The notes under the pieces were generated by a model that saw only the letters and a program-made list of their open reading frames with translations, did no database searches and was not told where the DNA came from. From Streptomyces sp. NBC_00335 (GTDB taxonomy: Bacteria; Actinomycetota; Actinomycetes; Streptomycetales; Streptomycetaceae): a stretch of 64,000 nucleotides of DNA. Where the stretch lies: the NCBI RefSeq assembly GCF_036127095.1, contig NZ_CP108006.1:5943501-6007500 (forward strand). The letters run 5' to 3'. Below are positions 26,099 through 34,449 of the stretch, piece by piece. How positions within the stretch are numbered: position 1 is the first letter of the stretch; each line of letters opens with the position of its first letter. Position numbers and translations under genes: made by a program.

Positions 26099-26425
26099 AT
26101 GACCGAGAGCGACGCCACCCCCGCCGAGGCCCAGGAGATTGAGGCCGCCGGCCACTACGTCACCGCCGATCTCTGCGGAAAGACTCTGGAGATCATCCCG
26201 TCCGGGGCCTGGAGGCAGAGCAGCATGCGACTGCTCAAGGCGAACGAGATGGACGACTTCTTCGCCGATGTCCTCAGCTCCGAGTCCTACGAGCTGTACC
26301 TCGACCTCGACCCCACCAACGACGAGCTCGGCAGGTTCCTGGACGACTCCGGTGCCGCCTCCGGTGAGCCGGTGGGAAAGTCCAGTGGACCCAGTCGGTC
26401 GCAGAGGCGCACGCGGAAGCGCTAG
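26099..26425 (+). CDS. Tail assembly chaperone, short product (lambda G analogue)
   Basis: 108 residues read without frameshift. It is acidic and helical with LKANEMDDFFADVLSSESYE. The frame contains the slippery heptamer at 26374-26380; ribosomes that do not slip end at 26425. The short form is usually made in excess over the fusion. Confidence 0.85.
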   Translation: MTESDATPAEAQEIEAAGHYVTADLCGKTLEIIPSGAWRQSSMRLLKANEMDDFFADVLSSESYELYLDLDPTNDELGRFLDDSGAASGEPVGKSSGPSRSQRRTRKR

Positions 26426-26841
26426 AAGCCGATCTTGCGCACTACTACCCGCGGGACGCCGACCAGATCGACGCCTACTACCGCGGGGAGATGACGGTCC
26501 GCCGGCTGCGCGTCCTGATCCAGGGCCTGCCACCGGAATCGGGCACGCTGACAGCCTTGCGGAACGCAATGCCGGAGGAAGAACTCGACGAGCAGGCCGA
26601 GAAGGGTGAGCCGGAGAAGGGCCGCTGGTCGCAGTCTGAGCTTCTGCTCGCCTCGGCCATAGACGCTCTTCGGCGTGTCGAGTACGTGCTGATCTGCGCC
26701 AACACGGAGTCGAAGCGTGCCAGGCCCTCACCGCCTGAGCCGATCCCGCGGCCTGGGGCGAAGACCAGGAAGCCGAAGGTCACCCTGACCGAGACCAGCG
26801 CCAACAAGCTTTTCGAACTCATCAACGGCGGCGCGGCCTGA
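26099..26841 (+). CDS. Tail assembly chaperone, -1 frameshift fusion (lambda GT analogue)
   Basis: A -1 slip on GGGAAAG (26374-26380, read as GTG GGA AAG in the zero frame) joins the first 94 residues to a 153-residue extension in the -1 frame, for about 247 residues. The -1 frame is open from the slip site to 26841, and the heptamer equals that used by phage lambda. The extension is helical (EAHAEALEADLAHYYP, then WSQSELLLASAIDALRRVEY) and Lys-rich near the end. It chaperones the tape measure encoded next. Confidence 0.85.
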
Positions 26842-26860
26842 CGCGCGGGAGGGGGCTCCC

Positions 26861-29800
26861 GTGGCGATCACCGTGGGTTCAGTCGAGGTCGACGTCATCC
26901 CCAACACGCAGGGGATCTATAGCCGCCTCCGCGCCGGCCTCGTGCCGGCGGCCACCCGAGCCGGAGAGGACGCCGGTACTGCCGCTGGACGCTCCTTCGG
27001 CCCCGCAATGCAGCAGGAAATCGGGGCCGTCGGAGTCTCGATCGGCCAGCAGATCGGCAGCCAGATTGCCGCCCGCATCACTGCGGAGATCCGCGGCTCT
27101 CTGCGGGATGGAGTAACGCAGGGCGGCCGCGAGGCCCGCGCGTCCGCGGCCAGGCAGGGTCAGGAGACTGGCGGAGCGTTCTCCCGCAGCCTGCGCGTCC
27201 ACCTGGAGGCCGCATTTCGAAGCCTGCCGCAGCTGCAGGTCGGCGCGGACACCACGCAGGCCGACTCCGACATGCAGGCCCTTCGTGCCCGCATGGAGAC
27301 CCTCGCCGGACAGCGGATCGGCATCGACATCGACGCGGCTGCCGCCCGCGCGGAGATCCGACTGATCGAGGCGGAGCTCACACGCCTTGGCGCCCAGCAT
27401 CCCAACGTGCAGGTCCGCGCGGACACAGCCGCCGCCCGTGCGCAGCTTGCCCTCGTACACGCCGCAATCGAGGCGGTCGACGGCCGGCGTGTACGCATCG
27501 ACGTGGACACCTCCGGCGCGCTGTCCGCCATTCTCCAACTGACGGTGGCCATCGGCGGCCTGGCCGTACTACCCGCGATCCCGGTCCTGGCCGCCGGCAT
27601 CGGGGCGGTCGGGTCGGCCGCGGTGGTCGCAAGCGTTGGCGTCGGAGCTCTCGCCGCGGTGGCAGTGCCCGCTTTCATCGGTATCGCCGGCGCCCTGCAG
27701 GCTCAGAAGGCTGCGCAGGAGGCCTCTACCGCGGCCACAAGCCAGGGATCTCAGGCCGGCGCTCAGGCTGCATCACGGGCTCTGCAAATGGCGGGCGCCC
27801 AGCAAGCTCTCGCATCCGCCCAGCGCAACGCGGCAGCCCAGATCGCCTCGGCGCGGGACCAGGTACAGCAGGCCGCCCGCGGCGTAGTGGACGCCGAGAG
27901 GCAGCTCGCCGACGCTCAGAAGGAGTCGACCCAGGCGCAGCAAGACCTCGTGCAGGCGAGGAAGGACGCGGCACAGCAGCTCGAAGACCTGTCGAGCCGC
28001 TACGCGGACGCCCAGTTGTCCGTCCGGGACGCCGAGCTGTCTTTGGCCGAGGCCCAGGAGCGCCGCCGCGAAGTCGAGGCGGACCCCAAGGCCACCCTTC
28101 TGGAGAAGCAGCGTGCGGCCCTCGCGGTTGAGCAGGCGACTCAGCGCCTGAAGCAGCAGACCGTCGAGACGAAGCGGCTCGCCGAGGAGCAGGCAACGGC
28201 CGCCAAGACGGGCGTCGAGGGAACCCAGGTGGTCAAGCAGGCGCAAGACCGCCTGGCCAAATCCCAGGAGACTGTCGCGGACCGCGCACGCGGCGTAGAG
28301 GACGCACAGGCGGGCGTCGCCAAAGCGCAGCAGAACGTCGCCCGCGTGTCCGCCCAGGCCGCCGACTCAATCGCATCCGCCCAGCGTCAGATTGCCTCCG
28401 CGTCCGCCTCGGCGGCCGGGGGCGTAAATCAGGCTGCCCTCGCGCAGGCGAAGTATCAGGCGGCCCTGGACAAGCTGTCTCCCAGCGCACGTGGCACGTT
28501 CAACGCTTTCCAGTCTCTCAAGACCGCATTCAAGGCCTGGTCCGAGTCGCTGCAGCCCGCTGTGATGCCGATCTTCACCCGGGCGCTCGAGGGCATCAAG
28601 AACAGCCTTCCGGGCCTCGCGCCGATCGTCCTCGCCGCGGCGAAGGCTGTGACGGGCCTGCAGGACCGCATCTCCGCCGGCTTCAAGTCGCCGTGGTGGC
28701 TGGAGTTCAAGAAGGACTTCGCTGGGTCAGTTGAGCCAGCCATCACTGGCCTGGGCATCTCCTTTGGCCGCATCTTCAAGGGCATGGCCGGCGTCATTCA
28801 GGGCTTCCTGCCGCACATGGACTCGATTTCCGAGCGGATGCAGACCATCACTGGCCGTTTCGCCAGGTGGGGCACGCAGCTGAAGGGCTCTCCGGCCTTC
28901 GAGAGATTCCTGTCCTACTCGGCCTCTATGGGGCCTGTCGTCGCCGAGACGATCGGGAAGATAGCCGGAGGCTTCTTCGACGTCGCCAAGTCTTTGGAGC
29001 CGATCTCAGGTCCGCTTCTGGCGGTGCTCGGCGCGCTGTTCCAAGGGGTGTCGTGGATCGCAACGAACTTCCCGATCGCCATCCAGCTGATCTACGGAAT
29101 CTACATCGCCACGCGGCTTTGGACGGTGTCGCTGCTTGTGTGGCAGGGCGCCATGTGGCTCGCCACGACTGCTACCTGGGCCTTCAACACGGCCTTCTTT
29201 GCTGGCCCCTGGGGCTGGGTCGCCCTCGCGATCATCGCTATCGTCGGCCTTGTCGTCCTCCTGTACACCAAGTTCGACTGGTTCCGGAACTTCATCGCCG
29301 TCGTCTGGAAGGCCATTCGTGACGGAGCGGTCTGGCTCTGGGAGAACGGCATCAAGCCCGCATTTGCAGGCATCTGGACGGCGCTGAAGCTCCTCGGCAC
29401 GGCAGCCATGTGGCTGTGGGAAAACGCCATCAAGCCAGCTTTCGAGGCCATCTGGCTGGCCGCTCGGACTCTCTGGGCGATCGTCGCGGTAGCCGTGATC
29501 GTCCCCCTGATTCTTTGGTTCAAGATCCTCGGCGCGATCGCGATGTGGCTCTGGGAGTCAACCTTCAAGCCTGCGTTCGAGGGCATCGCCCAGGCTGCGA
29601 TGTGGCTGTGGGAGAACGCGCTTCGGCCGGTCTTCGGCTGGATCGCCGACGCAGCCGTCTGGCTGTGGCGCGAGAAGATCAGCCCCGCCTGGGAGGCGCT
29701 GAAGTCCGGCACTCGTGGAGTGGGCGAACGCTTCCGAGAGTTCTGGAACTCCTACGTCAAGCCGATCTTTGAATCGATCGCGGAGAAAGCTGGCTGGCTC

Positions 29801-31147
29801 TACGAGAAGGGCATCAAGCCCCACTTTGACCAGATCCAGAAGGCGGCCGGTCTAGTCAAGGACGCGTTCGTCTGGGCCAAGGACGGCATCAAAACGGCCT
29901 GGGACCAGCTGGTCGAGATCACCCGCAAGCCGGTCAAGTTCATCGTCGAGACCGTGTACAACGGCGGCATCGTGCCCGTCTGGAACGCCGTTGCGAAGAT
30001 CGCGGGGCTTGGTCAGCTCGAGAAGGTCAAGTTCGCGACGGGTGGGTCGGTCTTCGGTGCTGGTACCGGCACGTCGGACTCCATTCCGGCGCTGCTGTCC
30101 AACGGTGAGCACGTGTGGACCGCCCGCGAAGTGAAGTCCGCAGGCGGGCACTCAGTGGTCGAATCCCTGCGGCAGCGGGCGCTCCAGAGTGGATCCACGT
30201 TCGCGGCCGGCGGCGCGGTCGGCATTCCGCGCTTCGCTGAGGGTGGCGTCGTCGACTGGTTGTCCGGCAAGGCCCAGCAGATCGGCGGGGCCGTGATGAC
30301 GGCCTTCGACTTCATGTCGAACCCCGGCAAGGCTTGGGAAGCCGCCACGAAGGGCCTGCGGAACAAGATCGGAGAGAACCTCACCGGGAACCAATGGGCC
30401 CAGGCTTTGAGTCAGCTCCCCCTGAGGATGCTCGTGGGCCTCAAGGACAAGGTCGTCACGGCGGCCGAGTCGCTGATCGGTGGCGGAACCGCCAGCGGGT
30501 CGGTGGCCGCGGCAATGGGCTTCGCTAAGTCGCAGGATGGCAAGCCGTACCAGTGGGGAGGCGCAGGCAATCCATCCTGGGACTGCTCAGGCTTCATGTC
30601 CGGCATCGAAAAGGTCATCCTGGGTCAGTCCCCGCTCGGGCGGCTGTGGTCGACGTTCTCCTTCCAGGGGGACACGGCTCCGGCTGGCTGGCGCCGCAAT
30701 TTGCGCTCCCCGTTCATGATCGGCATAACGAACGCGGGGGTCGGTCACACGGCTGGAACCCTGGCCGGCATGAACGTCGAGAGCAGGGGCGGCGACGGAG
30801 TCACCGTCGGCTCCCGAGCCCGCGGCTACAACGACTCGCTGTTCACCGATCGGTACGGCTTCGCTCCTGCTCTCGGGACGTTCGACTCAGGTGGCTTTCT
30901 GCAGCCTGGGATGAACCTCGCCTACAACGGGACGGGGCGGCCGGAGCCGGTCTTCACCACGGCGCAGGCTAGCGCGCTGACCCGGGCTGCGGCACGACCT
31001 GCCGGCCTGCAGACCGGCGGTCACGTCACCCTCGTCGTCCAGGACGGTCCCACCCTCCAGGCCTATGTCCAGGGTGTCGCCGACTCGCAGGTCTCTGCCT
31101 ATGACAGGGGCCTGTCCATGCAGGGCGCAGCCGGGAGGAGAAGCTAA
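26861..31147 (+). CDS. Tape measure protein with NlpC/P60 domain
   Basis: 1428 residues from a GTG after GGGAGGGGG. Residues about 20-200 are helical. A hydrophobic stretch lies at 225-285 and a long Ala/Gln coiled coil at 285-540. Residues about 750-1000 repeat a WLWENAIKPAF-type motif and contain further hydrophobic helices. The C-terminal region has an NlpC/P60 fold: WGGAGNPSWDCSGFMSG with C1242 as nucleophile and GVGHTAGTL with H1296. It sets tail length and probably cuts peptidoglycan peptides during DNA entry. Confidence 0.93.
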   Translation: MAITVGSVEVDVIPNTQGIYSRLRAGLVPAATRAGEDAGTAAGRSFGPAMQQEIGAVGVSIGQQIGSQIAARITAEIRGSLRDGVTQGGREARASAARQGQETGGAFSRSLRVHLEAAFRSLPQLQVGADTTQADSDMQALRARMETLAGQRIGIDIDAAAARAEIRLIEAELTRLGAQHPNVQVRADTAAARAQLALVHAAIEAVDGRRVRIDVDTSGALSAILQLTVAIGGLAVLPAIPVLAAGIGAVGSAAVVASVGVGALAAVAVPAFIGIAGALQAQKAAQEASTAATSQGSQAGAQAASRALQMAGAQQALASAQRNAAAQIASARDQVQQAARGVVDAERQLADAQKESTQAQQDLVQARKDAAQQLEDLSSRYADAQLSVRDAELSLAEAQERRREVEADPKATLLEKQRAALAVEQATQRLKQQTVETKRLAEEQATAAKTGVEGTQVVKQAQDRLAKSQETVADRARGVEDAQAGVAKAQQNVARVSAQAADSIASAQRQIASASASAAGGVNQAALAQAKYQAALDKLSPSARGTFNAFQSLKTAFKAWSESLQPAVMPIFTRALEGIKNSLPGLAPIVLAAAKAVTGLQDRISAGFKSPWWLEFKKDFAGSVEPAITGLGISFGRIFKGMAGVIQGFLPHMDSISERMQTITGRFARWGTQLKGSPAFERFLSYSASMGPVVAETIGKIAGGFFDVAKSLEPISGPLLAVLGALFQGVSWIATNFPIAIQLIYGIYIATRLWTVSLLVWQGAMWLATTATWAFNTAFFAGPWGWVALAIIAIVGLVVLLYTKFDWFRNFIAVVWKAIRDGAVWLWENGIKPAFAGIWTALKLLGTAAMWLWENAIKPAFEAIWLAARTLWAIVAVAVIVPLILWFKILGAIAMWLWESTFKPAFEGIAQAAMWLWENALRPVFGWIADAAVWLWREKISPAWEALKSGTRGVGERFREFWNSYVKPIFESIAEKAGWLYEKGIKPHFDQIQKAAGLVKDAFVWAKDGIKTAWDQLVEITRKPVKFIVETVYNGGIVPVWNAVAKIAGLGQLEKVKFATGGSVFGAGTGTSDSIPALLSNGEHVWTAREVKSAGGHSVVESLRQRALQSGSTFAAGGAVGIPRFAEGGVVDWLSGKAQQIGGAVMTAFDFMSNPGKAWEAATKGLRNKIGENLTGNQWAQALSQLPLRMLVGLKDKVVTAAESLIGGGTASGSVAAAMGFAKSQDGKPYQWGGAGNPSWDCSGFMSGIEKVILGQSPLGRLWSTFSFQGDTAPAGWRRNLRSPFMIGITNAGVGHTAGTLAGMNVESRGGDGVTVGSRARGYNDSLFTDRYGFAPALGTFDSGGFLQPGMNLAYNGTGRPEPVFTTAQASALTRAAARPAGLQTGGHVTLVVQDGPTLQAYVQGVADSQVSAYDRGLSMQGAAGRRS

Positions 31148-32553
31148 TGCCGATCATCATCGATCCGGACATCCCGCCGCCGACACCACCTGTCGAGGTC
31201 ACCTCCCCGGATGGACTCCTCACCGCCCGCCGGGATGACCCATGGGCGGGGGTCTTCCTCACCTATGACGTGAACGTTCCCCCTGCGATCAGGAACCGGG
31301 TGCTCAACCCGGCCCTGACCGTGGGCTTGACGAACACGGTGTCGGTGGGGTCGGTGACCCGTGTCTGGCAGGCGGCGGGCGGCGTCCACAGTGCTGGCCG
31401 CGTCGAGTGCACCAGCACGGGCGCCGCGTCTGGCGGCACGCTGTGGCTCATCGACACAGTCGCAGCTGGCGAGACGATCCACTTCAGTGCCTGGGTGAAG
31501 GTCCCGGGCAGCGGCCTCTCTGACGTCTATGTGATCTTCCGCAACGGAGGGACCACGCTCAGCCTCCAGTCCTTCACCCCGCCCGCGGCCGGTAGCTGGG
31601 TACGCGTGACCCGCAGCTACACCGTGGCCGTCGGGCAGACCGTCGACCGGTGCGGCGTCGGCATCATCGCCACCGGCGCTGGCACCATCTGGTCGGCGGA
31701 CTCGGCGCAGGCCGAGATCGACGTGACAGCCCCCAGCAACTACGTCGACGGGTCGCTGGCTGGCTGTGCGTGGGAGGGGGCTGCGAACGCATCGGCCTCC
31801 GTCTATCCTGCTCCGCTCGACCCGGACGACATTGCCCAGGTCCGCTTCGTCCGCCAGGACCCGGGCGCCGCGGAGCCTGTGCGGGTGCGCGGTGGGGATC
31901 CGGCGTGGGCGCCCGGCGGCGTGGCTGTGGCCTACGACCATGAGGCGCCGCTGGGTGTGGCGTCCGCCTGGTACGCCTATCCGATCGGCTGGGACGGCAC
32001 GGTCGGGGCGCGCTCCGATGGCGCGGCGGTCACCCTGCCCGAGCCCACACCTGTCCTTGATGTCTGGCTCAAGTCCCTGACCGATCCGGCTCTGTCGATG
32101 CTGGTCAAGGTCATGGCCTGGCCCGAGCTGCAGTACGGGGAGCGTCAGCAGCGCTTCGATGTCCTGGGGGCGTCGTCTCCGGTGATGCGGGTCGATGCCT
32201 GGTCGCTGCCCACGTCGACCGTCACGATCGAGACCGACACCCTCGATGAGCGGACCACGCTCCTGGCGCTGCTCACCTCGGGCACTACGTTGCTGGCGCA
32301 GACGCGCGCAGAGTACGGCCGGGCGGACACCTACTGGGTTCCCGGTCAGATCACCGAGGTGATGCCGGGGATCGCGTCCGACCCGCACCGGACGTGGACG
32401 GTGACGGTCACCGCGGTCGACCGCCCCACCACGGTGGATTCGCCGCTGCGGATCCCGGGCCGCTCCTACGACGACAGCGGGACCACCTGGCCGACCTACG
32501 CGGACCGCATCGCGACCGGCCAGACCTATCACGAGGTAACGACCGGGGGGTAA
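31147..32553 (+). CDS. Distal tail protein with carbohydrate-binding-like domain
   Basis: 468 residues; ATG overlaps the tape measure stop. Residues about 50-200 (RNRVLNPALTVGLTNTVSVG, then HFSAWVKVPGSGLSDVYVIF) look like a CBM4/9-type jelly roll inserted in the protein. The C-terminal half (VWLKSLTDPALSMLVKVMAW) is shared by actinophage tail proteins. Probably the distal tail or baseplate hub. Confidence 0.75.
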   Translation: MPIIIDPDIPPPTPPVEVTSPDGLLTARRDDPWAGVFLTYDVNVPPAIRNRVLNPALTVGLTNTVSVGSVTRVWQAAGGVHSAGRVECTSTGAASGGTLWLIDTVAAGETIHFSAWVKVPGSGLSDVYVIFRNGGTTLSLQSFTPPAAGSWVRVTRSYTVAVGQTVDRCGVGIIATGAGTIWSADSAQAEIDVTAPSNYVDGSLAGCAWEGAANASASVYPAPLDPDDIAQVRFVRQDPGAAEPVRVRGGDPAWAPGGVAVAYDHEAPLGVASAWYAYPIGWDGTVGARSDGAAVTLPEPTPVLDVWLKSLTDPALSMLVKVMAWPELQYGERQQRFDVLGASSPVMRVDAWSLPTSTVTIETDTLDERTTLLALLTSGTTLLAQTRAEYGRADTYWVPGQITEVMPGIASDPHRTWTVTVTAVDRPTTVDSPLRIPGRSYDDSGTTWPTYADRIATGQTYHEVTTGG

Positions 32554-32555
32554 GC

Positions 32556-33644
32556 ATGTGGGCTGTCTCCGCACGCTGGGACCCGGCTCTGCGGGGGGCC
32601 GCCCGCCCGGCGGCCCGCGCCACCGTCTACCCGCCGCAGGCCGCCCCCTTCGAGGCACGCCTGCTTTCCTGGTCGGTCACCTCGGACCGTACCGCCCAGG
32701 TACGCCGCACCTGCCAGGTCACCCTCGCCCCCGAAACCCCGCGCGGGCTGACCGGCGTCACCACGCTGGGCGGCTACCTGCAGCTCGACGTCGGCCTCGA
32801 CTACCTCGACGGTTCCCAGGAGCTCATCCCGCAGGGCTACTTCCGCATCGACGCGGACGACACCCAGCGGCCGGACGGCGGCATCGCCATCCAGGGCTAC
32901 GGACGCGAGAGAGTCATCATCGACGACGCCTTCCTGACACCCCGCACGGCATCGAATTCGTCGGCCCTCGACCTGATCGAGAGCCTGCTGCTGGAGTCGG
33001 TCCCCGACGCGGTGGTAGTGCGCCGCACCGCGCGGGACGCCCCGGTCGCCCGCACCACGTGGGAGAAAGACCGGTGGGGCGCCATCGACGGCGGCGACGC
33101 CAGCCTCGCCCGCTCCCTCGGCGTCGAGGTGTGGGCCGACGGAAGAGGCCGCTACGTCATCTCCGACGTCCCAACCCTGTCGGACCCGGTGGTGTGGACC
33201 GTCGATTCCGGCGCCGGCGGCGTGCTCGTCACCGCCGCCGCCTCGACCTCCGTGGACCGCGTCTACAACGTGGTCGTCGCGGTCGGGGACGCCAGCAATG
33301 GGAGTGCGCCGATCGGCCCGGTGATCGTGCAGGACCTGGGAGCCACGTCTCCGACCCGCGTCGGCGGGCCCTTCGGCAGGCGGGTACGGCACTACTCCTC
33401 CCCGCTGCTGGGCACCGTGGGCCAGGCCGACACTGCGGCACGATCCCTGCTGGCCAACAGCCTTGGCCTGTCGAAGGGCATGTCCTTCACGGCCGTACCC
33501 AATGCGGCTCTTGAGCCGGGCGACGTCGTCCTCGCCAGCGCCGACCAGCCCGAGCTCCACATCCTCGACAAGATCTCGCTGTCGTCGAGCGGCCCCATGT
33601 CCTGCGAGACCCGGTCCACGAAGGCCGATGACGGGAGTAGCTGA
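32556..33644 (+). CDS. DUF5047-like minor tail (baseplate) protein
   Basis: 362 residues; ATG at 32556 follows GGGGGGTAAGC. The region MWAVSARWDPALRGAARPAA and the following SWSVTSDRTAQVRRTCQVTL match the DUF5047 pattern of Streptomyces phage tail proteins, recalled and not searched. Likely a baseplate hub component. Confidence 0.75.
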   Translation: MWAVSARWDPALRGAARPAARATVYPPQAAPFEARLLSWSVTSDRTAQVRRTCQVTLAPETPRGLTGVTTLGGYLQLDVGLDYLDGSQELIPQGYFRIDADDTQRPDGGIAIQGYGRERVIIDDAFLTPRTASNSSALDLIESLLLESVPDAVVVRRTARDAPVARTTWEKDRWGAIDGGDASLARSLGVEVWADGRGRYVISDVPTLSDPVVWTVDSGAGGVLVTAAASTSVDRVYNVVVAVGDASNGSAPIGPVIVQDLGATSPTRVGGPFGRRVRHYSSPLLGTVGQADTAARSLLANSLGLSKGMSFTAVPNAALEPGDVVLASADQPELHILDKISLSSSGPMSCETRSTKADDGSS

Positions 33645-33868
33645 TGTCCCTGATCGACGCGATCATGCCGCTGGCCTCACGGCCCACACCCGGCTCCGCT
33701 GTCGTCTCCGCAGTCAACGTGGACGGCACCGTCGACATCGTCGTCGCCGGGGCCTCCCTGACCGCCGCCTGCCTTGAGGCCTACACCGACCGGCTCGTCG
33801 ACGACATCGTCTTCGTCGTCCCTGTCCGCGGCGGCTACGTCGTCATCGACCGCTTCACCACTGCCTAG
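33644..33868 (+). CDS. Small baseplate-region protein
   Basis: 74 residues; TGATG overlap with the upstream gene. Beta-rich with SAVNVDGTVDIVVAGASL and ending in YVVIDRFTT, like an OB-type spike base or tail-fibre adaptor. Function inferred from context. Confidence 0.65.
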   Translation: MSLIDAIMPLASRPTPGSAVVSAVNVDGTVDIVVAGASLTAACLEAYTDRLVDDIVFVVPVRGGYVVIDRFTTA

Positions 33869-33876
33869 GAGGCCCC

Positions 33877-34440
33877 GTGCCCACCACCCCGATTGGCGCG
33901 GCCCCCTACCCGGCCGGCACCGACGCCGACGACGTCCCCGCAGACCTGGAAGCTCTCGCCGTCTGGGCCAGCACCCGGACCAACATGCGCTTCGCCGACG
34001 CTGCCGCCCGCGATGCCGCCATCACCAGCCCCGTGGCAGGCATGATCGCCTGGCTGGACACCCCCGGATCCGTCACCGTCCGCACCGCGGCCGCCTGGAA
34101 GACCCTCTGGTCGGCGCTGGCATGGACAGACATCACCCTCCCCGCCTCCTGCACCACCTACGGCACCACCCCGCAAGCCGCTCTCGACGGCGGAAACTTC
34201 ATCGTCCTCAAGGGCGGCATCCAGCGGTCCACCCCGGCCACCAACATCATCGGCAATGCGCTCGTCGGCACCATCCCGTCCAGCCTTGGCGTGCCCCTCA
34301 GCGGGGACTTTCCGATCGCCTCGCAGTGGCTGGCCGTCACCACCGGCCGCCTGTACGTCGCCACCAGCCGGGACCTCACCTACGTGGGGGCCGACACGGG
34401 TTTCATCAGCCTCAACGGCGTCCGCATCCCCCTCGCCTAA
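33877..34440 (+). CDS. Tail protein with short N-terminal adaptor
   Basis: 187 residues; GTG after AGGAGG. The start PTTPIGAAPYPAGTDADDVP followed by LEALAVWASTRTNMRF is the usual N-terminus of actinophage minor tail proteins. The rest is beta-rich. It may attach the phosphodiesterase protein that follows. Confidence 0.7.
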   Translation: MPTTPIGAAPYPAGTDADDVPADLEALAVWASTRTNMRFADAAARDAAITSPVAGMIAWLDTPGSVTVRTAAAWKTLWSALAWTDITLPASCTTYGTTPQAALDGGNFIVLKGGIQRSTPATNIIGNALVGTIPSSLGVPLSGDFPIASQWLAVTTGRLYVATSRDLTYVGADTGFISLNGVRIPLA

Positions 34441-34449
34441 GGAACCGTC

